A stretch of DNA of 64,000 bases, taken from contig NZ_CP121110.1 in the NCBI RefSeq assembly GCF_029625315.1, forward strand, positions 4,694,501 to 4,758,500. The letters are read 5' to 3'. The notes under the pieces are model-generated. The model had not been told where the DNA came from. It searched no databases and worked only from the letters and a program-made list of their open reading frames with translations. This document shows, piece after piece, positions 27,124 to 35,617 of this stretch (position 1 is its first letter; each line of letters opens with the position of its first letter). The position numbers and the translations under genes are program-made. The DNA comes from Flavobacterium ginsengisoli. GTDB taxonomy: Bacteria; Bacteroidota; Bacteroidia; Flavobacteriales; Flavobacteriaceae.

Positions 27124-27247
27124 AAATTTTGTAAACAGGCTTATAGTTTGTAAAAGCCGTTAATACCTTCCTCCAAAGACAAAATTTAAATTTTCTACTT
27201 ATAAATTATTGGCTTATTTATTTAAGCAACAAAAATATTTCACTGAT

Positions 27248-28502
27248 ATGAAAGCGAGCAATTATTACTATTGGAGATGAAATCTTAATTGGCCAAATCG
27301 TAGATACAAATTCGGCTTTTATTGCTAAATCACTCGATAGAATTGGAGTTGAGGTGGCAGAAATGCTGTCAATTAGCGACGACAAAAAACATATATTAGA
27401 TACTTTTGCTCAATTGCAAAATAGAGTAGATGTTGTAATTGTAACTGGCGGATTAGGTCCGACAAAAGATGATGTTACAAAGAAAACATTTTGTGAATAC
27501 TTTAATGATGAGTTAGTTGTGGATCAAAAAGTTTTGGCTCATGTAACTGAATTGATAGAAGGTTTTTATAAAAGACCGATTTCTCAGCTAAACAAAGATC
27601 AAGCTTTAGTTCCGTCAACTTGTACTGTTTTGCATAATAAAGTGGGAACAGCGCCAGGAATGTGGATGAAGAAAGAAAATACCGTTTTTATTTCGCTTCC
27701 AGGAGTTCCTTACGAAATGAAATATTTGGTAGAAGAAGAAATAATTCCAAAAATTGTTCGTGAATATAAACGCCCTTATATTATTCATAAAACTATTTTG
27801 ACTTATGGTCAAGGTGAAAGTTTAGTTGCAGAACGTATTGAGCAATGGGAGAATAATCTTCCAGAATTTATAAAATTGGCTTATTTGCCAAATCCGGGAC
27901 GAGTTCGTTTGCGTTTGACCGCCAGAGGAACTAATAAAGAAGAGTTGGAAGAAGCAATAGAATCTAATGTTCAGTCTTTAGATGCTATAATCCATGATAT
28001 AATTGTAGGCTACGAAGAAAACGAGACAATCGAAACAGTAATTGGTAAACTGCTTTCTAAACAAAGTAAAACTGTCTCAACAGCAGAAAGTTGTACAGGA
28101 GGAAGAATCGCTTCGCTACTGTCGTCTGTTCCGGGTTCGTCGGGCTATTTTAAAGGAAGCGTTGTTTCTTATGCGACAGAAGCAAAAGTAAATGTTTTGG
28201 GAATTCCCCAAAATTTGATTGATCAGTTCTCGGTCGTAAGTGCTGAGGTTGCTTCGGCTATGGCGCTGAGCGTGAAAGATTTGCTGAAAACCGATTATGC
28301 GCTAGCAACGACAGGCAATGCAGGGCCTTCAAAAGGAGATTCTGATGCCGAAATAGGTGCTGTTTTTATTGCTTTGGCAACTCCAAACGGGGTAATTGTG
28401 GAAGAATTTAACTTCGGACAACCTCGTGAAAAAGTGATAGATAGGGCATCTGTCAAGAGTTTAGAAATTTTGCAGAAAGAAATTTTAAAATTTGTGCAAT
28501 AA
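27248..28502 (+). CDS. cinA: CinA-like protein with nicotinamide-nucleotide amidohydrolase domain (frameshifted at codon 4)
   Basis: This protein of about 418 residues has an N-terminal MoaB/molybdopterin-binding-like domain ([33 protein letters not shown]) and a C-terminal PncC amidohydrolase domain ([28 protein letters not shown]). It deamidates NMN in pyridine nucleotide salvage, and in some species ADP-ribose pyrophosphatase activity is added. The ATG is at 27248. An extra base at about 27257 breaks codon 4; replacing the observed GCGAGC with GCAGC gives [15 protein letters not shown]. Without the repair the gene would start only at an internal codon (27354) and lose the first motif, so this is most likely an error. 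Confidence 0.9.
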
Positions 28503-28573
28503 TTTTTTGCTACAATGGTTTATTTTTCTTTTCTTTGCACCCTGATTTTGAATAACGATAAAAGATAAGTATA

Positions 28574-28811
28574 ATGTCAAGAGTTTGTGACCTTACAGGT
28601 AAAAGAGCGATGGTAGGAAATAACGTTTCTCACGCTATGAACAAAACTAAGAGAAAGTTTTCTGTAAACTTAGTTAAAAAGCGTTTTTATCTTCCAGAAG
28701 AAGATAGATGGATTACTCTTAGAGTAGCAAGCATCTACGATAAAAACAATTAATAAAAATGGAATCACTGCAGTTTTGAAAAAAGCGCAGTCAGAAGGAT
28801 TTATCAAATAA
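28574..28811 (+). CDS. rpmB: 50S ribosomal protein L28 (frameshifted in this sequence)
   Basis: [20 protein letters not shown] and [18 protein letters not shown] are clearly L28. At 28729 an extra A changes GTAGCAGCATCT into GTAGCAAGCATCT and would end the protein after a few wrong residues; when removed, [19 protein letters not shown] runs to a proper stop for 78 residues. A ribosomal protein gene in an intact operon (rpmB-rpmG-DUF4295-ftsY) is unlikely to be a pseudogene. It binds 23S rRNA in the large subunit. Confidence 0.94.
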
Positions 28812-28838
28812 TCTTTTCCTAAATAAATATATAGCAAG

Positions 28839-29021
28839 ATGGCAAAGAAAGGTAATAGAATCCAGGTAATTTTAGAATGTACTGAGCACAAAGCTTCTGG
28901 TGTTGCAGGAACTTCTAGATATATTACAACTAAGAACAAAAAAAATACTCCAGACAGATTAGAGATTAAAAAATTTAATCCAGTTTTGAAAAGAGTAACT
29001 GTTCACAAAGAAATTAAGTAA
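28839..29021 (+). CDS. rpmG: 50S ribosomal protein L33
   Basis: This 60-residue basic protein, starting [17 protein letters not shown], has the L33 pattern including [19 protein letters not shown] and a C-terminal Lys-rich end. It is the normal length. Only one cysteine is present, so this is a zinc-free (C-minus) form. It lies 27 bases after rpmB and 77 bases before the DUF4295 gene, the conserved order in Bacteroidota. Confidence 0.96.
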   Translation: MAKKGNRIQVILECTEHKASGVAGTSRYITTKNKKNTPDRLEIKKFNPVLKRVTVHKEIK

Positions 29022-29098
29022 TAATTAGAGATTTTTATAAATCTCAAATGGTTTAGCCATTTCGAGTTTTATGAAAAACTTCAAATAACATTTGAATC

Positions 29099-29251
29099 AT
29101 GGCAAAGAAAACCGTAGCATCGTTACAAACAGCTTCTAAGAGATTGTCAAAAGCCATCAAAATGGTGAAATCTCCTAAAACTGGTGCATATACATTCGTA
29201 GAATCTATTATGGCTCCTGAAGAAGTTGATGAATTCTTGAAAAAGAAATAA
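29099..29251 (+). CDS. DUF4295 small basic protein
   Basis: This 50-residue protein, MAKKTVASLQTASKRLSKAI to a Lys-rich end, is found next to rpmG and ftsY in most Bacteroidota. It is rich in Lys and Ser and is likely to be ribosome-associated by context, though this is not shown by sequence. It is followed by a terminator and then by ftsY. Confidence 0.9.
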   Translation: MAKKTVASLQTASKRLSKAIKMVKSPKTGAYTFVESIMAPEEVDEFLKKK

Positions 29252-29270
29252 TTACAATTACATTATATAG

Positions 29271-29304
29271 AAAAGCTACTTTCATTTCGGAAGTAGCTTT
29301 TTTA
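29271..29304 (+). terminator. Terminator after rpmB-rpmG-DUF4295
   Basis: The stem AAAAGCTACTT/AAGTAGCTTTT is followed by a T-run, 19 bases after the DUF4295 stop, so ftsY probably has its own promoter. Confidence 0.85.
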
Positions 29305-29440
29305 TTACCTATATTTGTCTAAAAATTTAAAGAATCGTAACAATTGGCCTTTTTTTGAAAAACAATTGCGCTTTCTTTAAAGATTTGGATTTCTTGCGTA
29401 AAAATCAAGAAATCTAATAAATCTAAATAATCTACAAAAA

Positions 29441-30395
29441 ATGAGTTTTTTTAAAAAATTATTCTCTACCGAAAAAAAGGAGACTTTAGACAAAGGTCTT
29501 GAAAAAACAAAAACTACTTTTTTTCAAAGTTAAGTAAAGCCGTTGCAGGTAAATCTAAAGTTGATGATGATGTTTTAGATGATCTGGAAGAAGTTCTTGT
29601 GGCTTCTGATGTTGGGGTAAATACTACTTTAAAAATTATCACAAGAATTGAAAAGCGTGTTGCTGAAGACAAATATCTAGGAACAGAAGAGTTAAATCAA
29701 ATTCTTCGCGATGAAATAGGTGCTTTATTATCTGAAACAAATACGGGTGAAGCAACAGAATTTGAAATCCCAAAAGATAAAAAGCCTTACGTTTTAATGG
29801 TTGTTGGAGTAAATGGAGTAGGTAAAACGACAACAATTGGTAAATTGGCTTATCAATTTAAAAAAGCAGGACATAAGGTAGTTTTAGGTGCAGCTGATAC
29901 TTTTCGTGTCGCGAAGCAATTGATCAATTGCAAGTGTGGGCAGATAGAGTAGATGTGCCAATTGTAAGACAAAATATGGGAAGCGATCCAGCTTCTGTTG
30001 CTTTTGATACTTTGCAATCTGCAGTTGCTCAAAATGCCGATGTTGTTATTATTGATACTGCTGGACGTCTTCATAATAAAATCAATTTAATGAACGAGCT
30101 AACAAAAGTAAAACGTGTAATGCAAAAAGTAGTTGCTGATGCGCCTCATGATGTGCTTTTAGTTTTGGATGGTTCTACGGGTCAGAATGCTTTTGAACAA
30201 GCAAAACAATTTACTGCTGCGACAGAAGTTACTTCATTAGCTGTGACTAAATTAGATGGAACTGCAAAAGGCGGTGTTGTAATTGGTATTTCAGATCAAT
30301 TTCAAATTCCTGTAAAATATATTGGTGTTGGTGAAGGAATTGAGGATTTGCAAGTCTTTAATAAATATGAATTTGTTGACAGCTTCTTTAAATAA
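29441..30395 (+). CDS. ftsY: Signal recognition particle receptor FtsY (two frameshifts in this sequence)
   Basis: FtsY binds the SRP-ribosome complex at the membrane and hydrolyses GTP. The ATG at 29441 gives [17 protein letters not shown]. After the first about 27 codons an 8-T run appears as 7 T (near 29525); with the missing T the reading is [15 protein letters not shown]. The GTPase domain follows: [17 protein letters not shown] (G1), AADTFR, then a second break near 29915 where GTCGCGAAGCA should read GCAGCAGCA, giving [37 protein letters not shown] and [12 protein letters not shown] complete it. Repaired length is about 317 residues. Both breaks are most likely sequence errors. Confidence 0.94.
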
Positions 30396-30402
30396 TTAAT
30401 TA

Positions 30403-30567
30403 ATGAAAAATATATCTGCTTTAACGTTTTATTTTGCTAGTGTACTATCTTTTGTTCTGGCAAATGTCTTAAAGGATAAAAATCTTTCAATATATTATGT
30501 TTTACTAGTTTTAGGAATAGTTTTATTCTTTTTGGGAGTTCTTAAAAGAATACGTTCTAATCGATAA
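30403..30567 (+). CDS. Small two-helix membrane protein, function unknown
   Basis: A 54-residue ORF starts 7 bases after the ftsY stop and encodes MKNISALTFYFASVLSFVLA, a short polar link, a second hydrophobic helix (YYVLLVLGIVLFFLGVL) and a basic tail KRIRSNR. The tight spacing and membrane pattern with a positive C-terminus suggest a real gene cotranscribed with ftsY. No known family. Confidence 0.6.
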   Translation: MKNISALTFYFASVLSFVLANVLKDKNLSIYYVLLVLGIVLFFLGVLKRIRSNR

Positions 30568-30678
30568 ATATAATTGAAAATTTATTGAGTCTTTAAATAG
30601 GATTCGTTTAGACGTTTCTATTTGAAGACTTTTTTTATGCTGTCTGCTTTGAAAAATAGTTGAATGTGTTTTCGATTT

Positions 30679-30712
30679 TTTGTTTCTTTTGATGATTATA
30701 AGACTATCTTTG
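30679..30712 (+). promoter_or_regulatory. Strong flavobacterial promoter (TTTG ... TATCTTTG)
   Basis: TTTG at 30679-30682 and TATCTTTG at 30705-30712, 22 bases apart, fit the consensus very well. Transcription should begin near 30719. The next coding start is 190 bases further on. Confidence 0.65.
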
Positions 30713-30718
30713 TAGTCC

Positions 30719-30890
30719 AAGAAAAAATTTCTTCTGAAAGCAGGAATCCTTGCTTTGATAAGGCAGACATCTTTTTGCTTTTTTCTTTAAAAGACAAAAG
30801 AAATAATGGACGATAGCATATATGCAGTAGTAAACTGTATGGAGTAAATGGCTCCTAATTCTTAGACTTCATTTCGAGAAAAAAGAATAA
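30719..30890 (+). ncRNA. Candidate structured non-coding RNA or long leader
   Basis: This stretch follows a consensus promoter and has no ORF. It can form local hairpins: AAAGCAGG/CCTTGCTTT (30737-30756), the self-complementary GCATATATGC (30816-30825) and GGAG/CTCC (30841-30855). It may be a small RNA (a 6S-like RNA is one possibility by size and context) or the leader of the lipoprotein gene at 30909. I see no clear terminator between the two. The call is tentative. Confidence 0.3.
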
Positions 30891-30908
30891 AATTTAATAA
30901 CTTTATTT

Positions 30909-31349
30909 ATGAAAAACACTTTTATAGTTTTGTTTTGTTCACTTTTGTTTGTGAGCTGTAAACAGGAAGTAAAACCTGCAGATATTGCTAAATTGAATGG
31001 CTATTGGGAAATTGAAAAAGTGATTTTTGAGAAGGGCGAAGAGAAGGAGTATAAAATGAATGAGACTTTTGACTTTTTTCAAATTAAGAATAATAAAGGT
31101 GTCCGTACTAAAGTGATGCCGCAATTTGACGGTACATTTTTGACAACAGATACTTTTGAGAATGTTTCGGTGCGTTTTGCTGGAGAACAGGTTTTCTTAG
31201 ATTATAAAACGAAATATGCAAAATGGAGCGAGGAAATTATCTCTCTTTCTGATGATGAATTAGTGGTTAAAAACTCACAAAAAATAGAATATCATTATAA
31301 AAAAGCTGGACCAGTAAACCTTTTGAACGATGGCGAAAAGACTAAATAA
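30909..31349 (+). CDS. Lipoprotein of unknown function, lipocalin-like
   Basis: This 146-residue protein has a lipoprotein signal FCSLLFVSCKQE (Cys about residue 17). The mature part, with LNGYWEIEKVIFEKGEE near its start and alternating short strands, resembles small lipocalin-like domains of Bacteroidota lipoproteins. It overlaps the next gene (DUF721) by 20 bases, so the two are coupled. Function unknown. Confidence 0.78.
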   Translation: MKNTFIVLFCSLLFVSCKQEVKPADIAKLNGYWEIEKVIFEKGEEKEYKMNETFDFFQIKNNKGVRTKVMPQFDGTFLTTDTFENVSVRFAGEQVFLDYKTKYAKWSEEIISLSDDELVVKNSQKIEYHYKKAGPVNLLNDGEKTK

Positions 31350-31626
31350 CGAAAGTACTATTAGTGCTGTTTTACAGCAAATTATTCAAGTGAACAAATT
31401 GCAGCCAGGGATGGATCAAATTGATGTTCGCGACGCTTGGAAAAATCTTATGGGAAGCGGTGTAAACACCTATACTCGGAATGTTGTTCTAAAAGGAAGT
31501 ACGCTTTATGTAGAATTAGGTTCTTCTGTTTTGCGCGAAGAATTAACTCACGGAAAATATAAAATCGTAAAAATGATTAATGAAGAACTTGGACGTGAGG
31601 TGGTGAAGGATGTTGTGCTTCGCTGA
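31330..31626 (+). CDS. DUF721/DciA-like protein
   Basis: This 98-residue protein contains VRDAWKNLMGSGVNTYT and LYVELGSSVLREELTHGKY, matching DUF721 (DciA-related) proteins. In other phyla DciA helps load the replicative helicase; the same role in Flavobacteria is inferred. It starts inside the lipoprotein gene (20-base overlap) and is followed by a tandem heptamer repeat and a terminator. Confidence 0.85.
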   Translation: MAKRLNNESTISAVLQQIIQVNKLQPGMDQIDVRDAWKNLMGSGVNTYTRNVVLKGSTLYVELGSSVLREELTHGKYKIVKMINEELGREVVKDVVLR

Positions 31627-31677
31627 TTTTAGATTTTAGATTTTAGATTTTAGATTTTAGATTTTAGATTTTAGATT
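31625..31677. repeat. Tandem heptamer repeat (GATTTTA)
   Basis: The seven-base unit GATTTTA (also read as TTTTAGA) is repeated about seven times directly after the DUF721 stop codon. It may vary in copy number between strains. Confidence 0.9.
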
Positions 31678-31686
31678 TTTCCATAT

Positions 31687-31721
31687 AAAAAAATCCATTC
31701 GCTTAGCGAATGGATTTTTTT
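31687..31721. terminator. Bidirectional terminator between DUF721 gene and ndk
   Basis: The perfect stem AAAAATCCATTCGCT/AGCGAATGGATTTTT with T-runs on both strands serves both convergent genes. Confidence 0.88.
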
Positions 31722-31769
31722 ATTAGTGATAGTTAGATTCAGCAATCTAATATCTACAATCTAATATTA

Positions 31770-32189
31770 TTAGAATTGCTCTCTTCCTGCAAAGTGGAAT
31801 GCGCTTTCGATTGCGGCATTTTCGTCGCTGTCAGATCCGTGAACTGCATTTTCTCCGATTGAAGTAGCGTATGCTTTACGAATAGTTCCTTCAGCAGCTT
31901 CAGCTGGATTTGTAGCTCCAATTAAAGTTCTGAAATCTTCTACTGCGTTGTCTTTTTCTAAAATAGCGGCAACAATTGGTCCACGAGACATGAATTCAAC
32001 TAATTCTCCGTAGAAAGGTCTTTCTGCGTGAACTGCGTAGAATGCTTTAGCATCAGCTACAGTTAATTGAGTTAATTTTAATGAAACGATTTTGAAACCA
32101 CCATTAGTGATCATTGCTAAGATATTCCCGATGTGTCCATTTGCAACAGCATCTGGTTTAATCATTGTAAAAGTTCTATTTGTTGCCAT
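31770..32189 (-). CDS. ndk: Nucleoside diphosphate kinase
   Basis: This 139-residue enzyme transfers the terminal phosphate of NTPs to NDPs through a phospho-His. [16 protein letters not shown] is the N-terminal signature and [12 protein letters not shown] (His about residue 117) the active-site motif. Normal length. It is monocistronic, ending at the bidirectional terminator. The ATG at 32189 gives the usual N-terminus. Confidence 0.97.
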   Translation of the reverse strand: MATNRTFTMIKPDAVANGHIGNILAMITNGGFKIVSLKLTQLTVADAKAFYAVHAERPFYGELVEFMSRGPIVAAILEKDNAVEDFRTLIGATNPAEAAEGTIRKAYATSIGENAVHGSDSDENAAIESAFHFAGREQF

Positions 32190-32317
32190 TTTATGTTTTA
32201 TTAAATTTTGTGCAAAAGTATACTTTTTTTATGAATTGATTTTAATAAATTCATAATTTAAACATGCTGGAATGATGTTTTGAGCAAGAAATGCTGAAAA
32301 ATTATTTTTTGAAATAA

Positions 32318-32342
32318 AAAAGACGCTTTATTGTGCGTCTTT
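32318..32342. terminator. Terminator after acyltransferase paralogue 2
   Basis: AAAGACGC pairs with GCGTCTTT around a short loop, between A- and T-runs, 18 bases past the stop of the minus-strand gene. Confidence 0.75.
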
Positions 32343-32360
32343 AATATGGTTTTTTAAGCA

Positions 32361-33632
32361 TTATACTTTAAAAATAAGTTTGTTCTTGTAGAATATCCAT
32401 AATATAAATGTCCAGATTCCAACATATGTTAATGCGCCTGCTAAAGATGCAGTCATTGCATTACTAAAAAATGGTGCAATTCCGAAACGGTATAGATAAT
32501 TTAGAAGGTTGATTTGGTCGCCTGGAAGTAACGGATGCTGAAAACTAATCATTATCAAAGCTTGAGGAATAATCTGCGAAGCAAAGAAAACTATCATAGG
32601 ATTTACTCCCCAAATAATGAATAATTTGAAACCTTTTTTGTATTCTTTAATGTCTATGATGTAATACAAAATAGTTAAGCAGACAATTGCCAATCCTGTG
32701 GTGTATAAAACATAACTGCTTGTCCAGATTGATTTGTTTATTGGAAAAACCAAATCCCAGATTAGGCCAAAGAAAATAAGTGAAGTTCCTATCGTACCCA
32801 TTCTTTGTGCTTTCTGAATTTTGGTTACAGAAAGCAATAAAATTTGTCCGATAAACAAACCTATTATTCCATTAACAATTGATGGTAATGTGCTTAAAAT
32901 TCCCTCTGGATCCCAAGTTTTGGTTTCGTGATACATATGTCCTTTTAAGAAAACGCTGTCAATCCACGCGGCCAAATTTGTGCCTTGGTCTAAATTAGCT
33001 TCTCCAAATCCTGGAACAGGAATTAAAGTCATTACTGCCCAATATCCTAAAAGTAAAAAAGCTCCTGTAATAATTTGAGTTTTTCGAGATGTCTTTAAAT
33101 ACAAAAGTGAAACCACAAAATATACGACGGCAATACGCTGTAGAACCCCTGGAAGGCGAACGTCTTGATAGCTTTCAAATCCGCCATAAGCTAAAATGAA
33201 ATAAATAGCCAATATCCCAAATGCAAAAATATTTTTTAGTCGTGTGCTGAAATTGCCCATTAATGCATAGCCAACAGCAAAAGTAATGATTAGACGTCCT
33301 ATTAGAAGCGGGATTCCGTCTAAACCAAACAATTGAATTTTTCCAAAGAAATTAAAGAAAATCCCTAGACAGAACATTCTTAAGGAACGAATCAGGATTT
33401 TGTTGAATGTCGTTTCATCGTATTTTTTCTCTGGCATTGCAAGAGGAACTGCAACTCCCATTATGAAAATGAAAAACGGAAATACAAGATCAGTTGGTGT
33501 ACAGCCATTCCATTGCGAATGTAAAAGTGGCGGATAAACATTTCCCCAATCACCGGGATTGTTTACAATAGTCATCAATAGAATTGTCAGTCCGCGAAAG
33601 ACATCAAGCGAAATTAGGCGTTCTCTTACCAT
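32361..33632 (-). CDS. DUF5009/HGSNAT-like membrane acyltransferase, paralogue 2 (NagX-like)
   Basis: This 423-residue integral membrane protein has about eleven helices. RLISLDVFRGLTILLMTIVN and DLVFPFFIFIMGVAVPLAMP place it in the heparan-alpha-glucosaminide acetyltransferase-like family. LPGVLQRIAVVYFV and DPEGILSTLPSIVNGIIGLF match the NagX subgroup more closely than the protein at 19892-21082 does. It may acetylate amino sugars as they enter the cell. It stands alone, with a terminator after it and bshC upstream on the same strand. Confidence 0.87.
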   Translation of the reverse strand: MVRERLISLDVFRGLTILLMTIVNNPGDWGNVYPPLLHSQWNGCTPTDLVFPFFIFIMGVAVPLAMPEKKYDETTFNKILIRSLRMFCLGIFFNFFGKIQLFGLDGIPLLIGRLIITFAVGYALMGNFSTRLKNIFAFGILAIYFILAYGGFESYQDVRLPGVLQRIAVVYFVVSLLYLKTSRKTQIITGAFLLLGYWAVMTLIPVPGFGEANLDQGTNLAAWIDSVFLKGHMYHETKTWDPEGILSTLPSIVNGIIGLFIGQILLLSVTKIQKAQRMGTIGTSLIFFGLIWDLVFPINKSIWTSSYVLYTTGLAIVCLTILYYIIDIKEYKKGFKLFIIWGVNPMIVFFASQIIPQALIMISFQHPLLPGDQINLLNYLYRFGIAPFFSNAMTASLAGALTYVGIWTFILWIFYKNKLIFKV

Positions 33633-33683
33633 TAGGTTAGCTAGTTAATAGGTTATAAAATATAATTCTATTTGGTTTGAGAG

Positions 33684-33731
33684 AGTAATGATTTAGGAAA
33701 TGTGCTGGTTATTTGTTCCTAAATCATTACT
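33684..33731. terminator. Hairpin after bshC
   Basis: AGTAATGATTTAGGAA pairs perfectly with TTCCTAAATCATTACT around a 16-base loop, 25 bases past the bshC stop (minus strand). It lacks a long T-run, so it may be a weak terminator or an RNA-stabilising element. Confidence 0.55.
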
Positions 33732-33755
33732 TTATAGTTTCTAAAGATAATTATT

Positions 33756-35345
33756 TTAGATTATTATGATGTCAAAATTATGTTCTAATGGCTTTAATTT
33801 CTGAATTAAAAGCGGAATTAATTGCTCTCCTTTTTCTAAATAAAATTCAGAAAAATTAGCTTGACGTTCCTGAAGACTATTGTTTGGAAACAATTCGCAT
33901 TGCAAATCTGTAACTCGCTCCAATTGATCTGCCAGTTTTCTTTTTTGTGCTTTTAATAAACGTTTTTCTAGATTTTCTAAACCTTTCTTTTGTTTTACTT
34001 CTTGTGCTTTTACGGCACCAGAGAAAGATTTGTCTGTTTTTTCAGCCAATTCAAAAAGATAGGCAAACTGTTTTTCAAGTGCTTCTTTTTGCGGAGTTAA
34101 ATCAATTGGAAATGGAGAAAGTTTATGTGTAATTTCGTTAACCAAGCTTTCAGATTTACTGAATAAATCTTTCCAAGTTAAATTTAAATTATCTGCTTTT
34201 TTAACTTGTTTTTCGGTTGCTAAAAGAACTGAATTTCGAACTAATAGTATTGGAAAAGTAATATTTACAGCTTCAAAGAAAGCTTTTAATTCTAGCCAAT
34301 AAGCAATTTCTCCGCCTCCGCCTATGTAGCAAAGATTTGGGAGAATGATTTCCTGATATAAAGGACGCATGATTACGTTTGGACTGAACTTTTCAGGATT
34401 GCTTTCTAACAATTTAAATATTTCATCTTTAGAAAATGAGATTTTAGTGTTGTTAACCAAATATTTATCATTTTCAAAAATAATTCTTTCGCGAAGCTTA
34501 TCTTCAATATAAAATAAATTAATCTCACGCGGATTTACTTGAACGGTATAAGCAGAAAGTTCTTCAATAGACTTTTGAACTTCTTTAAATGAAGTCTGAT
34601 TTTCTAATTCTTCTTTTACATACGGAACAAAAGCGCGTTTTAAATCGGCATCGTCTGCATCTATAATTACTAAGCCGTAACTTGCAAAAAGTGCATTTGC
34701 TAAATAGCGAGTCGCATCGGCTAGATTTTCATGTTTTAAATAAGCATCTTTAAAAAGCTTTTTAAGTGCGTTTGCATTAGTACTTGAGCCTAATTCTAGA
34801 GAATAAACTTCAAATAATTCTTCTAAGCCTTCGGTTGATAATCTTCCGACTGGACCAGTGCTTTCAGCATTCCAACGGATTTTTTTTCCTTTAAAATTGA
34901 AATAATTGATTTCTTCAAAATCATGATCTTCAGTAGCCATCCAATAAACTGGAACAAAATTGTGCGAAGGATATTTCGACTTTAATTCTTTGGTTAAATT
35001 AATCGTAGAAATAATTTTATATAAAAAATACAGTGGTCCGCTAAATAGATTGAGCTGATGTCCAGTTGTAATTGTAAATGTGTTTTCGAGTGCTAAAAGC
35101 GAAATATTCTGTTTGGTTAAATCTGATGCTTCAATATTTTGATATTGTTTTTGCAGAGTTGCAACCAATGCTGTTCTGTTGTTATGGTCAAAATTCGCCG
35201 ATTTTTCGGCTATTTGTTTTTCGAAATTTTCTAGGCTTGGGAAATTATTGTACAGCGGTTTTAACTCTGGTTTTTGATCTAAGTAATCTTGCATTAGTTT
35301 AGAGAAATATCCAGAAGATTGAAAGCTGATACAGTCGGTAGGCAT
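33756..35345 (-). CDS. bshC: Bacillithiol biosynthesis cysteine-adding enzyme BshC
   Basis: This 529-residue enzyme adds cysteine to glucosaminyl-malate, the last step of bacillithiol synthesis. TGHQLNLFSGPLYFLYKI, VPVYWMATEDHDFEEINY and PNVIMRPLYQEIILPNLCYI are BshC hallmarks, and a coiled-coil segment lies near residues 415-480. Normal length. The other bacillithiol genes (bshA, bshB) are not in this window. It is transcribed alone. Confidence 0.95.
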   Translation of the reverse strand: MPTDCISFQSSGYFSKLMQDYLDQKPELKPLYNNFPSLENFEKQIAEKSANFDHNNRTALVATLQKQYQNIEASDLTKQNISLLALENTFTITTGHQLNLFSGPLYFLYKIISTINLTKELKSKYPSHNFVPVYWMATEDHDFEEINYFNFKGKKIRWNAESTGPVGRLSTEGLEELFEVYSLELGSSTNANALKKLFKDAYLKHENLADATRYLANALFASYGLVIIDADDADLKRAFVPYVKEELENQTSFKEVQKSIEELSAYTVQVNPREINLFYIEDKLRERIIFENDKYLVNNTKISFSKDEIFKLLESNPEKFSPNVIMRPLYQEIILPNLCYIGGGGEIAYWLELKAFFEAVNITFPILLVRNSVLLATEKQVKKADNLNLTWKDLFSKSESLVNEITHKLSPFPIDLTPQKEALEKQFAYLFELAEKTDKSFSGAVKAQEVKQKKGLENLEKRLLKAQKRKLADQLERVTDLQCELFPNNSLQERQANFSEFYLEKGEQLIPLLIQKLKPLEHNFDIIII

Positions 35346-35579
35346 AATTTTAAGTTTATTTTTGACAGCTGTAAATTTAATGAAAATATACAGTTAAAAA
35401 CGCTTTTAACGAATGCTTAAGATTTGATTTTTGATTTTTATTTAAAAATACGTAAAATCAAGTTTTTATGTTTGATTAAAACACGTTGTTTTTAAATGGA
35501 AAACACATGAAATTTGTTAAAAAACGAGAAGTGTTTTAAAACTAATTCTTCTAAAGATGAATTATTAATAATGAAACTA

Positions 35580-35587
35580 TATTTTTG
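35580..35587 (+). promoter_or_regulatory. Flavobacterial -7 element (TATTTTTG)
   Basis: TATTTTTG fits TAnnTTTG and lies 30 bases before the MFS transporter ATG at 35618. Confidence 0.55.
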
Positions 35588-35617
35588 TAATCAAAAAAAA
35601 AGTTATATCCGTTTTAC

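Noticed and set aside
28574..28811. Programmed frameshifting in rpmB, ftsY, cinA or secA
   Set aside because: The sites have no slippery heptamer followed by a structure, and several are insertions restoring GCWGC; sequence error is simpler.
30523..30720. Minus-strand 65-codon ORF near the promoter at 30700
   Set aside because: AT-rich, Lys/Ser-rich low-complexity translation with no promoter; it overlaps the small membrane gene and the promoter on the other strand.
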